Source: CAZIZT01 sp964544085 (lineage in GTDB: Bacteria > Campylobacterota_A > Desulfurellia > Desulfurellales > Hippeaceae). Taken from it: a DNA stretch of 64,000 bases. Within the stretch, counting starts at the first letter, position 1. Each line of letters starts with the position of its first letter. The translations under genes and the position numbers were made by a program. The notes under the pieces are model-generated. The model did no database searches and had not been told where the DNA came from. It saw nothing but the letters and a program-made list of their open reading frames with translations. This document shows positions 1 to 7,796 of this stretch, in pieces. The stretch spans positions 1-64,000 of the forward strand of contig CAZIZT010000028.1 of NCBI GenBank assembly GCA_964544085.1. The letters run 5' to 3'.

Positions 1-698
1 TTGCACCTTCCATCACGGAGATTCTATTTGCTCTTGGTGCGGGTGATATGGTGGTGGCGGATACCATTTTTAGCAACTACCCACCGGCAGCGAAACGTCT
101 ACCCAAGGTAGGCAGCTATGCACATCCGTCGCTTGAAAAGATTGTGCAGCTACACCCGGACTACGTTATTGGCATGAAGGAAGGACCCAGTCTGGATGTG
201 AAGATAAAGCTGGATGAGCTTGGAATAAAGAATTTGTTTTTTTCGGCAAGAAATGTTTCAGACATCATTCACATAATAAAAACCATAGCCGCACTTGTTC
301 ATAAAAACCCGGATGCGCTTGTCAACAGGATTGTTTCGCTCTATAGCCATATACCCAGACCCAGAGCTACAGCGGTGTTCCTGGTTAGTCTTAAACCGCT
401 AATTGCAGCCACAAATAGAACGTTCATCAACAGCATAATGGCATGTGCTGGTTTGAAGAACCTTGTTAAATCGAATAGCCTTGAGTTTATCATTATCAAC
501 CGGGAGTATCTCTATCAGAGCGATCCGGATTATATAATTGTTTCCATGTCGGTTCCACATGCAAAGAAGATGGCTCAGAAAATCTTGAAGGATTTGCATC
601 TTAAGAGCCGCCTGCTTATTGTGAATCCGGATATCTACAACAGACCCTCGTACAGGATTACCGAAGCGTGCATGGATTTAAGAAAAAGGACAAAGTAG
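1..698 (+). CDS. btuF: Periplasmic cobalamin-binding protein, BtuF-like (5' end missing)
   Basis: This is the 3' part of a class III periplasmic binding protein that would deliver vitamin B12 to the BtuCD importer. The open frame runs back to base 3, so the start lies left of the window; the first visible residues (PSITEILFALGAGD) are the usual N-terminal signature of BtuF/FecB-type proteins and precede the internal ATG at base 48. About 231 residues are visible and the stop is TAG at 696-698. The downstream btuC start (GTG 668) lies inside this gene, a 31 bp overlap. Cobalamin as ligand is inferred from the BtuC/BtuD genes and the cobalamin riboswitch plus TonB receptor that follow; by sequence alone a siderophore or heme binder is possible. 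Confidence 0.8.
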   Translation, partial: APSITEILFALGAGDMVVADTIFSNYPPAAKRLPKVGSYAHPSLEKIVQLHPDYVIGMKEGPSLDVKIKLDELGIKNLFFSARNVSDIIHIIKTIAALVHKNPDALVNRIVSLYSHIPRPRATAVFLVSLKPLIAATNRTFINSIMACAGLKNLVKSNSLEFIIINREYLYQSDPDYIIVSMSVPHAKKMAQKILKDLHLKSRLLIVNPDIYNRPSYRITEACMDLRKRTK

Positions 699-1639
699 CG
701 CTGATTGCGCTTTCTGTTGCAAGTATTTTGGTACCTATACTTGCGTTGCGATACGGAGGCAGGATACTAAGCCTGGAAGGGCTTTTTGATCCGGCGAATA
801 GATTGCTTGTGTTACACCTAAGATTGCCCCGTATTCTTGCAGATTATATGGTTGGCGCTGGCCTTTCCGTAGTAGGTATGAGCTTTCAAACGCTTGTTAG
901 GAATCCCCTGGCGGATCCCTATCTTTTTGGTATCTCGTCAGCTGCGGCGTTTGGATATATCGTTGGATCCATTTTCTTTGCCCCAGTCTATGCGTATATT
1001 TTGAGCTTTGCTATGGCATTGATGAGCGTACTATTTGTGGTTTTCTTCGGCATTAAAAGTGAAGAAAGCTCATCCGGAATGGTGCTTACCGGTGTAGCTA
1101 TTAGTTTCTTTTTTAGCTCAATTATTTCGATTATGAGTGTTTTTTTAAGTTCACGCTTTGTAAAAAACATATTTCTCTGGTATCTGGGTGACACTACTTC
1201 ACTTACACTCAATGCGGCACTTATTAGCTTTGCTTTTGTTGTCCTCTTGAGCCTTCTTGTAATGGTGGATATCGAGCGCTTCGAGATATATAGGGTAGGC
1301 GAAGATCTGGCCCTCTCCAGCGGTGTTGACACGAGTATGTTTCTTCTGCGCCAGTATGTACTTGGTTCACTCATTACATCAATCATTGTCTCTCAATGTG
1401 GTGCTATAGGTTTCGTAGGTTTGATTATGCCCCACTTTGTTAAGATCGTGTTTGGTGAGAGTGGTGAGTACAACCTTGCTTTGAGCTTTACGTCCGGCGG
1501 CCTGTTTATGGTAATTGTGGATACAACACTGAAGAGTATCCTGTATCCAATGGAGATCCCCGTTGGTGTGATAACGGCACTCATAGGTAGTCCTTTTTTG
1601 ATTCTGCTGTTAAGGAGAGTGGCGTGGCGATCCAGATAA
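668..1639 (+). CDS. btuC: FecCD-family permease, cobalamin importer subunit BtuC
   Basis: Inner-membrane permease of a type II ABC importer, 323 residues, matching the usual 320-340. It is strongly hydrophobic, with roughly nine to ten membrane spans. The family motif region is visible near residues 65-85 (AGLSVVGMSFQTLVRNPLAD), and a conserved GAIGFVGLIMPH segment follows near residues 244-255; in BtuC/FhuB this contacts the ATPase. The start is GTG at 668, inside btuF; an ATG at 672 is out of frame. The 3' end overlaps btuD by 16 bp, indicating translational coupling. Assignment to cobalamin rather than iron-siderophore transport rests on the neighbouring riboswitch and TonB receptor. Confidence 0.88.
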   Translation: MHGFKKKDKVALIALSVASILVPILALRYGGRILSLEGLFDPANRLLVLHLRLPRILADYMVGAGLSVVGMSFQTLVRNPLADPYLFGISSAAAFGYIVGSIFFAPVYAYILSFAMALMSVLFVVFFGIKSEESSSGMVLTGVAISFFFSSIISIMSVFLSSRFVKNIFLWYLGDTTSLTLNAALISFAFVVLLSLLVMVDIERFEIYRVGEDLALSSGVDTSMFLLRQYVLGSLITSIIVSQCGAIGFVGLIMPHFVKIVFGESGEYNLALSFTSGGLFMVIVDTTLKSILYPMEIPVGVITALIGSPFLILLLRRVAWRSR

Positions 1640-2382
1640 GCAGATTGGTGTTTGCGTATGGAAGCCGTTTTGCCATGCGTATAGAAGATTTAACGTTTTG
1701 CGATGACAGGTTGCATGTGGTAATAGGGCCCAATGCAAGCGGTAAAACGACACTGGCGCGAATTGTAAGTGGTCTTATTGGTGGATACAGCGGCAGTGTC
1801 ACTGTTGGTGGGGTAGACATACGCAACCTTTCAACAAAGGCAAGGAGCAAACTTATTGCCTATACGCACAGGAGTATGGTTGTTAATCTCAATGTTACAT
1901 TAGAGCGGTTCGTTGGTTTTGGCAGGTATGCGCACACGCAGGGCGTTTTTGGTTTTCTTTCAAAACAGGATAGGTTAAAGGTGGCAGAGGCTATGGAGCT
2001 GGTCGATCTGGGCGATAAATCGCAGGCACTCCTTAGTGAGCTCTCCGATGGTGAGTTGCAAAGGGCGTTGCTCGCCAAGGTAATTGCTCAGCAGGCGGCA
2101 TACACCATACTGGATGAGCCCACATCAAACCTTGACTTAAAACACAGAAAGGAGATTCTACATCTGCTTGAGAGACTAAAGAGAAAAAGCACGTTTATCG
2201 TGATTCTGCACGATATCAATGAAGCTTTAAGAATATTTGAATCTCTGATTGCCTTGAAAGATGGAGCTGTTGAATTTGTGTGGGATACTCCTGATGCCTT
2301 CAGCTTGCAAAAGTTGAGCCAACTATTTACAATAAACCTGAAAATGTGCAGGAATAGGGAAGGTATGTTTATCACTTACTAA
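1624..2382 (+). CDS. btuD: ABC transporter ATP-binding protein, BtuD-like
   Basis: Cytoplasmic ATPase of the BtuFCD importer, 252 residues. Walker A is GPNASGKTT near residues 36-44, the signature motif is LSDGELQRALL (D in place of the more usual G), and Walker B is YTILDEPTSNLD followed by the H-loop in ILHDINEA. The start is GTG 1624, overlapping btuC by 16 bp. The gene ends directly before the cobalamin riboswitch, so btuFCD lies upstream of that switch and is not controlled by it in cis, although read-through could join btuB to the same transcript. A siderophore ATPase (FepC/FhuC type) is the main alternative. Confidence 0.88.
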   Translation: MAIQISRLVFAYGSRFAMRIEDLTFCDDRLHVVIGPNASGKTTLARIVSGLIGGYSGSVTVGGVDIRNLSTKARSKLIAYTHRSMVVNLNVTLERFVGFGRYAHTQGVFGFLSKQDRLKVAEAMELVDLGDKSQALLSELSDGELQRALLAKVIAQQAAYTILDEPTSNLDLKHRKEILHLLERLKRKSTFIVILHDINEALRIFESLIALKDGAVEFVWDTPDAFSLQKLSQLFTINLKMCRNREGMFITY

Positions 2383-2384
2383 GC

Positions 2385-2600
2385 GAGCTTGTGCCTTCGG
2401 TGTTTCAGGGGAAGTCCGGTGAAAGTCCGGCGCTGTCCCGCAACTGTGAGGCAGACGAAATCCCCGCTTCCTTTTCGAGGAAGATGCGGCCACTGCCCTT
2501 AAATGGGTGGGAAGGCCGGGGAGAGTAGGATGAAGCCGAGCCAGGAGACCCGCACCGGAGGTATAAATCGCACTAACCTTACGAGGATAAGGAGGTGCAT
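2385..2600 (+). promoter_or_regulatory. Cobalamin (adenosylcobalamin) riboswitch with P13 hairpin
   Basis: Between btuD and btuB lies the conserved B12-box architecture: GGTGAAAGTCCGG, then CCCGCAACTGTGA, then GCGGCCACT, then GCCGAGCCAGGAGACC (about 2410-2551). A CTTCC/GGAAG hairpin at 2467-2483 has loop TTTTCGA. A downstream hairpin at 2570-2598 (GCAC..CCTTA / TAAGG..GTGC) has loop CGAGGA at 2582-2587. The two loops can pair over six bases (TTTTCG 2472-2477 with CGAGGA, two G:U), which fits the L5-L13 kissing loop. The 3' arm of the second hairpin contains AAGGAGGTG, so ligand binding should hide a ribosome site. Pairings were found by eye. Confidence 0.93.
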
Positions 2601-2601
2601 C

Positions 2602-2628
2602 ATGCCAGCCGTTAGACACTTCTGCTGA
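2602..2628 (+). CDS. Putative 8-codon leader peptide after the riboswitch
   Basis: ATG at 2602 is preceded by a near-perfect SD (AAGGAGGTG 2589-2597, six bases from AGGAGG to ATG) that sits in the riboswitch P13 stem. The frame encodes MPAVRHFC and stops at TGA 2626-2628, 72 bases before btuB. The ribosome site that the riboswitch can sequester therefore belongs to this micro-ORF, while btuB has its own exposed SD. It may be a leader peptide whose translation controls Rho entry or mRNA stability, or a relic of an older btuB start. No homology can be judged at this length. Confidence 0.45.
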   Translation: MPAVRHFC

Positions 2629-2700
2629 CCGCTGCTGATTTATCTATCAGGTTTCCTAAAAATCGCCTCAATCAACAACAAAAAAGGAGGGTATTCTTTT

Positions 2701-4629
2701 ATGAAACGTGGCGGTGTGGTGGTGTTAAGTGTTGCTGTTTTTTTTGCATTTTCAGGTTTTTGCAAGGCAAATGTGAATGAGATAGTCGTTACTGCTACCA
2801 GGAATCACACAGAGATGTTGAGCACTCCATCTATGGTCAATGTAATTACGGCGTCTCAGCTGAAAAGGGATGGCATCTTCTATGTTAAGGATGCTTTGAA
2901 AATGATAGCCGGCATCAATGTGGTTTCAAATGGCGCTTTTGGTGGTCAAACAACAGTTAATATGCGCGGTTTGCCTGGATACTACACAAAGATTCTTATC
3001 GATGGGGTGGATGTTTCCGATCCGTCCGAACCACAACCTTACTACAACCTTGCTGATTTGACAGTAAACGATATATCCCGTATCGAGATCGTTCAGGGCG
3101 CACAAAGCGGATTGTATGGCTCCAACGCTATTGGTGGAGTGATAAATATCATAACCAAGAGAGGATCGGGAAAACCCGGTGCGGCTGTCTCCTTTGAGGC
3201 GGGTTCGCACAAAACCTACATGGAGAATGCCAGCGCATATGGAAAGAGCGGAAGATTTTCGGCGTTTCTGTCTGTTTCGAGATTTGATACGGGTGGCATA
3301 TCCAAAATGGACAAGTACGATCCAGATAAACATTCGTACTCGCGCGGAGACGAAAAGGATTCCTACCACAAAACAGATGCGTCGACAAGGCTGGAGTATG
3401 AATTCAGTAAATCGCTGAAAGCGGGCTGGTTGCTTAAGCTGTACAAAACGCAGAACTATCTGGATAACGGATGGTATATCACACCAGACTTTAAGTTTCT
3501 GCCCGACGATAGTGCTAAATCCAACAACACGCCAGAGGCAAGGAGTCTACGTTCAAACGATCATTTTGCTATGACGAAGCTGTATATCGACAAACATTTT
3601 GGTGCGTTTAAGCTCAAAGTTGACGGCTTTTTCGTGCAGAATCTAAGGTATTACAAATCCGCACCACCTTCCTGGCTTGATTATAAAGGAAAAAGGTGGG
3701 GTTTTGATGTTGTAGGCACATATACCTTCGGAAACACAAGGATAACTGGCGGTTTTACACATAAGATCGAAAAGTACGAAGATACCAGCCCATTTAAAAA
3801 ACTTCGCTATAACTATGCAGGTTTTGTGGAGTTACAGCAGCTTATAGGAGACCTGAAGCTGCAGGCTGTGGCAAGGCAAGACAGGTATAAAACATTTGGT
3901 AGGCACTTTACATACAAACTCGGTGCAAGCTACATGATACCGAAAACAGATACTGTGCTGAAAGCAAATTATTCAACCGGTTTTAGGGCACCGAGTATAT
4001 GGGAGCTGTATGCGCCTGCCAATCCATCCTGGTATTTTCTTGGCGGCAACGAGGATTTGAAGCCCGAAAAGGCAAAAACGTGGGATTTTGGTGTCTATCA
4101 ACGCTTTTTCAATAATAGAGTCAGCTTGCGCATTCGCTATTTTGCCAGCATTGTAAAGGACAGAATAGCCTACTGGACAGATCCATCAACCTGGCAATCC
4201 ACATACAAAAACATAAAGGGCAAAACACATGCCAGGGGTGTTGAACTGTCTTTGCAGATTAGACCGGTAAGGTTTGCAAAGGTCGGGCTCAGCTACACCT
4301 ACACCAAAAGCAAGAATCCGGATACAGGAAAACAGATTGCAAGGCTCCCAAAGAGCCAGGTTAACGGATATGTTACCCTGATAGGTTTGAATGGCAGATT
4401 GAGTGCCACGGTGGATGGGCGCTACATAGGCACACGTTTCGATGATAGTGCTCATACCCACCAGACTGGAAAGTACGCTGTGTTTGATTTTACCGCGCTG
4501 TATAAGCTTAACAGTAAATTTGAGGTTTCTCTAACAGTGAAAAACATATTTGATCGCTTCTATGAGGAGGTCTATGGTTACTCTACGCTCGGCAGAAGTG
4601 TTTTTGCATCCGTGAATTACAGATTTTAA
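2701..4629 (+). CDS. btuB: TonB-dependent outer-membrane receptor, BtuB-like
   Basis: Outer-membrane gated beta-barrel that takes up cobalamin using TonB energy, 642 residues, within the 600-650 usual for BtuB. It has a signal peptide (about residues 1-23, cleavage after CKA), a TonB box NEIVVTATR near residues 26-34, a plug domain to about residue 150 containing NMRGLPGYYTKILIDGVD and GLYGSNAIGGVINIITKR, and a C-terminal barrel ending in the outer-membrane signature NYRF with terminal Phe. The start is set by AAAAAGGAGGG (2681-2691). The cobalamin riboswitch immediately upstream and btuFCD before it define the substrate. A strong terminator follows. Confidence 0.93.
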   Translation: MKRGGVVVLSVAVFFAFSGFCKANVNEIVVTATRNHTEMLSTPSMVNVITASQLKRDGIFYVKDALKMIAGINVVSNGAFGGQTTVNMRGLPGYYTKILIDGVDVSDPSEPQPYYNLADLTVNDISRIEIVQGAQSGLYGSNAIGGVINIITKRGSGKPGAAVSFEAGSHKTYMENASAYGKSGRFSAFLSVSRFDTGGISKMDKYDPDKHSYSRGDEKDSYHKTDASTRLEYEFSKSLKAGWLLKLYKTQNYLDNGWYITPDFKFLPDDSAKSNNTPEARSLRSNDHFAMTKLYIDKHFGAFKLKVDGFFVQNLRYYKSAPPSWLDYKGKRWGFDVVGTYTFGNTRITGGFTHKIEKYEDTSPFKKLRYNYAGFVELQQLIGDLKLQAVARQDRYKTFGRHFTYKLGASYMIPKTDTVLKANYSTGFRAPSIWELYAPANPSWYFLGGNEDLKPEKAKTWDFGVYQRFFNNRVSLRIRYFASIVKDRIAYWTDPSTWQSTYKNIKGKTHARGVELSLQIRPVRFAKVGLSYTYTKSKNPDTGKQIARLPKSQVNGYVTLIGLNGRLSATVDGRYIGTRFDDSAHTHQTGKYAVFDFTALYKLNSKFEVSLTVKNIFDRFYEEVYGYSTLGRSVFASVNYRF

Positions 4630-4640
4630 AGCAGCAGTGA

Positions 4641-4685
4641 AGGGGGTGCACGCTGTTTTTTTTGGTTGCACCCCCTACTTTTGTG
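4641..4685 (+). terminator. Rho-independent terminator after btuB
   Basis: A nine-base GC-rich stem (GGGGGTGCA 4642-4650 with TGCACCCCC 4667-4675) closes a T-rich loop and is followed by TACTTTTG. It lies 12 bases after the btuB stop and ends the B12 unit before the mscS promoter. Confidence 0.8.
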
Positions 4686-4710
4686 ACCTTTCTGAAAGAA
4701 TTTTTATCAA

Positions 4711-4739
4711 TTGAATTTTTTGCATAACTGTGTTAGCTT
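4711..4739 (+). promoter_or_regulatory. Probable mscS promoter (leaderless arrangement)
   Basis: The -35-like TTGAAT (4711-4716), a 17-base spacer, and an extended -10 TGTTAGCTT (hexamer 4734-4739) lie upstream of mscS. The -10 ends six bases before the ATG at 4746 and no SD is present, so transcription would begin at or next to the start codon. The -10 is a weak match (TAGCTT), so this is tentative. Confidence 0.4.
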
Positions 4740-4745
4740 TTAAAT

Positions 4746-6593
4746 ATGAATCTGCGCCGTTTATTTGCCCTTTTTGCAGGATTATTGCTGTTTATTGTAG
4801 TTGCAGTATCGATTACCTCTGCGGCAAACGTTGACACATCTCTTTTTAAGCAAAAGCCCCAACAGTTGCTTAAGAAGTATGATGAGATATACAAAGCCAT
4901 CAAAGCTTCAGGTGGTCCTGATACCCAGGTACAATTAACCATTATAAAAACCTTAAAGAGTGTGCTTAGGGCCATTCAGTCCCGCCCAAAGGTCAATGTA
5001 GAATTCAAGCCCCTTTCCAACCAGAACGACTTTTTGCGACTGTTTAAACAGATTGCTGCTTTGATTGTGCGTTACAACTCTATGGATAACAGGATCGAAG
5101 AGCTCGATAGAAAGCTTAAAGTGCTGAAGGAAAGCATAGCATCTGCAAAAGGGAGTGATCCGCATCTTTTGACCTACAATCTGCAATATGCCCTCTACAT
5201 GTTGACGCGGCAAAAGCTAAAGCAGGAGAAGAAAGAGATTGCGGCTCGTCTTAAGCTCTACAAGGGGTTGCTCTATAGAGCTTTTCTAAAGATACGTTTC
5301 GACGATGCCAGTGCTCCAGCAAACATCAAACGTTTAAAAGAAAAACTGCGAAAGCTTGACGATTATATACAGAGCTTGAATATCGAAGAGGATCGGTTGA
5401 CGTTGCTTGGTCAGTCGTCTCTGATGCGGAGCGTGGAAGAGAAACTCGCAAGAGCCCAGAAAAAACGCGATGATATTCTGATGCAAATAATAGACAATGT
5501 GTTAATAATTCAGTTTAAGCATATCAAGCTCAACACGTCTCCCGATATGAAGGCAATAGATAAATGGGAGAAAAAACTATCCTCTCCCGAGCTCAAAAGG
5601 CTGACAGAGAGCGAAAAGGATCTGCTTTACTATATAGCAAAATTAAAACTGGGAAGTTTAAGGACGTTTGCCAAACAGATTCAGGGGGGTGCCGGTCAGA
5701 TAGCGACTATGATCTGGCATTTCGTAACGAAACCGCTATTTCATGTAGGTTCTGGTAGCGTAAGCATTTTCAACCTGGTCATTGCCCTTATTGTTTTTGT
5801 GCTTGGTATTTACACCGGAAAGCTCTACAAGATTCGTATAAGAGAATCGAGGTTTGCGCGAAAGATAACACTTTCAACGCGTACGATAATAGCCAATGTG
5901 GGATACTACACAATCATTCTTATCACGTTCCTGATTGGCTTGAAAATAATCGGTTTAAATCTCTCTTCCCTTACGGTTATCCTTGGTGCCCTTTCTGTGG
6001 GTATTGGTTTTGGTTTGCAGAATATGGTTTCTAACTTTATTTCTGGCATCATTTTGATGCTTGAGAATAGCATACGAATAGGCGATTATATCGAGATTTC
6101 GGATACACTTAAGGGTGTTGTGCGTGATATTCAGATGCGTTCCACAACTATTGTCACAAACGACAATATTGAGGTGATTATCCCAAACCAGACGCTATTT
6201 CAAAACAACGTGATCAACTGGACACTGACGGAGAAACTGAGGCGCTTTCGAATACCTTTCAGTGTAGCCTACGGTACAAAGATTGAAGATGTTGAGAAGG
6301 CAGTGTTGGGGGCACTTGAAAAGAGCTCGCTAAACTATGTACGACATATTAAGGGAAAAGAGCCAGAGTTGAAAATGACCGCCATGGCTGATAGCGGCGT
6401 TGATTTTGATCTGGATGTATGGGTTGAGGGCGACGACGTTCTTTATCCTCGCAGAACCATATCCCGCTTCCTGATTCTGATTTACAATGCGCTTTATGAG
6501 AATGGTATAGAGATACCATTTCCACAGATGGATCTACACTTTCGCAACTCACTTGAAGTTGAGTACAAACGCAGGAGGGATAACTCCAACTGA
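4746..6593 (+). CDS. Mechanosensitive channel, MscS family, with large periplasmic domain
   Basis: Inner-membrane channel that opens under membrane tension to release solutes, 615 residues, about twice the size of E. coli MscS. A signal peptide (about 1-26) is followed by a long charged helical, partly coiled-coil region (about 30-300) that should be periplasmic, then about three membrane spans (near 330-350, 385-405 and 410-430). The pore helix and beta domain carry the family pattern VLGALSVGIGFGLQNMVSNF and LENSIRIGDYIEI. This resembles the MscK/YbdG-type large members. There is no SD, and the start may be leaderless. The stop (TGA 6591-6593) abuts the folP stop on the other strand with no spacer. 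Confidence 0.88.
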   Translation: MNLRRLFALFAGLLLFIVVAVSITSAANVDTSLFKQKPQQLLKKYDEIYKAIKASGGPDTQVQLTIIKTLKSVLRAIQSRPKVNVEFKPLSNQNDFLRLFKQIAALIVRYNSMDNRIEELDRKLKVLKESIASAKGSDPHLLTYNLQYALYMLTRQKLKQEKKEIAARLKLYKGLLYRAFLKIRFDDASAPANIKRLKEKLRKLDDYIQSLNIEEDRLTLLGQSSLMRSVEEKLARAQKKRDDILMQIIDNVLIIQFKHIKLNTSPDMKAIDKWEKKLSSPELKRLTESEKDLLYYIAKLKLGSLRTFAKQIQGGAGQIATMIWHFVTKPLFHVGSGSVSIFNLVIALIVFVLGIYTGKLYKIRIRESRFARKITLSTRTIIANVGYYTIILITFLIGLKIIGLNLSSLTVILGALSVGIGFGLQNMVSNFISGIILMLENSIRIGDYIEISDTLKGVVRDIQMRSTTIVTNDNIEVIIPNQTLFQNNVINWTLTEKLRRFRIPFSVAYGTKIEDVEKAVLGALEKSSLNYVRHIKGKEPELKMTAMADSGVDFDLDVWVEGDDVLYPRRTISRFLILIYNALYENGIEIPFPQMDLHFRNSLEVEYKRRRDNSN

Positions 6594-7796
6594 TCACACA
6601 CTCAGAAGCTGCCTGGTAAGCTCAAGAGCCTCTCTGTTTTGGGCAACATCATGCACCCTGAATATGCTTGCTCCGTTTAGGTAGGCAATAACATTAGAGG
6701 CGATTGTTCCGTTTAAGCGTTTGAGTGGATCCTCTATATTTAAAAAATGGCCAATAAAGCTTTTTCTGGAGGTGCCGATTAGGATGGGTCTACCCCAAAC
6801 TTTGAATGCCTTTAGGTGTTTGAGAATACTTAAATTGGCCGCGAATGATTTTCCGAAACCTATACCCGGATCGAGCACTATACGCTCGCTTTCTATTCCA
6901 GCATCGTGAGCCTTCTCAAGGATCGATTCGAAGGTTTCGTTAATTTCGCAAAGCAAGCACTCGTAGTTTGTATTTTTCTGCATGTTGTGGGGTTTTCCCT
7001 TTATGTGCATGGCGATTATGCCGCAGGAGTATCCAGCCAGTGTGTCTACCATTTTTTCATCAAAGCCAAAACCGCTTATGTCGTTGATTATCTCCACTCC
7101 GATTTCAAGGGCCTCCTTTGCAACGGTTGCTTTGTATGTATCCACGGACACCACTACATCGAAGCGTTTTTTTACAGCTTCAATGACGGGTATTATGCGT
7201 CTTAGCTCTTCATCTTCATCCACTGCCAGGCTTCCTGGTCTTGTTGATTCTCCACCTATGTCGATAATGTCTGCACCTTCCTGAATCATCTTTTCCACGT
7301 GAGTAAGCGCTCTGTCTGGTTCAGTATATCTGCCACCATCAGAGAACGAATCTGGCGTAACGTTTAATATACCCATGATAAGATAATCGTTTTTCAGTTC
7401 AACGACTCTATCATTGTACTTGAAGGTGAGCTTATCCGCTATAAGATTGTCAAGAAAAACTTTTAGCTTTTCGCCCAGCTTATGCAACTCTCTGAAGGAT
7501 TGAGATTTGAGTTTAGATGAAAGCGTAAGGAGTCTGTTTATGTCTCCCATCAGAATGCAGTCTGTGTATTTAACCTTGGCTGTTACCACTTCAGAATGAA
7601 CGGCGAGTTCGGCGCCAATGGATAGAGCTTCCTGTTTCAGGATGTTTGCAATATAAAACGGGCACTTTCGCAACCTGAAATGAAGGTAAATACCCTTTTT
7701 GGCCATATGCTCAACCGATGCTGGGTGTGCGCCGATGGATGCGATGAGTTTACGTGCTTCTTCGGTTGAGGTTATATTAAGCGGCTCTATCTTCAT
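6594..7796 (-). CDS. folP: Dihydropteroate synthase, long form
   Basis: Condenses 6-hydroxymethyl-dihydropterin pyrophosphate with p-aminobenzoate in folate synthesis. The catalytic TIM barrel occupies about residues 135-400, beginning with the signature GILNVTPDSFSDGG and including the pterin-binding GGESTRPG and SVDTYK motifs and a C-terminal RVHDV. At 400 residues it is well over the usual 270-290, because about 130 N-terminal residues of no recognised domain precede the barrel; similar long forms occur in several thermophilic or anaerobic lineages. The start ATG lies inside the ftsH 3' end (20 bp overlap). The ftsH-folP order is conserved in many bacteria, including E. coli. Confidence 0.92.
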   Translation of the reverse strand: MKIEPLNITSTEEARKLIASIGAHPASVEHMAKKGIYLHFRLRKCPFYIANILKQEALSIGAELAVHSEVVTAKVKYTDCILMGDINRLLTLSSKLKSQSFRELHKLGEKLKVFLDNLIADKLTFKYNDRVVELKNDYLIMGILNVTPDSFSDGGRYTEPDRALTHVEKMIQEGADIIDIGGESTRPGSLAVDEDEELRRIIPVIEAVKKRFDVVVSVDTYKATVAKEALEIGVEIINDISGFGFDEKMVDTLAGYSCGIIAMHIKGKPHNMQKNTNYECLLCEINETFESILEKAHDAGIESERIVLDPGIGFGKSFAANLSILKHLKAFKVWGRPILIGTSRKSFIGHFLNIEDPLKRLNGTIASNVIAYLNGASIFRVHDVAQNREALELTRQLLSV

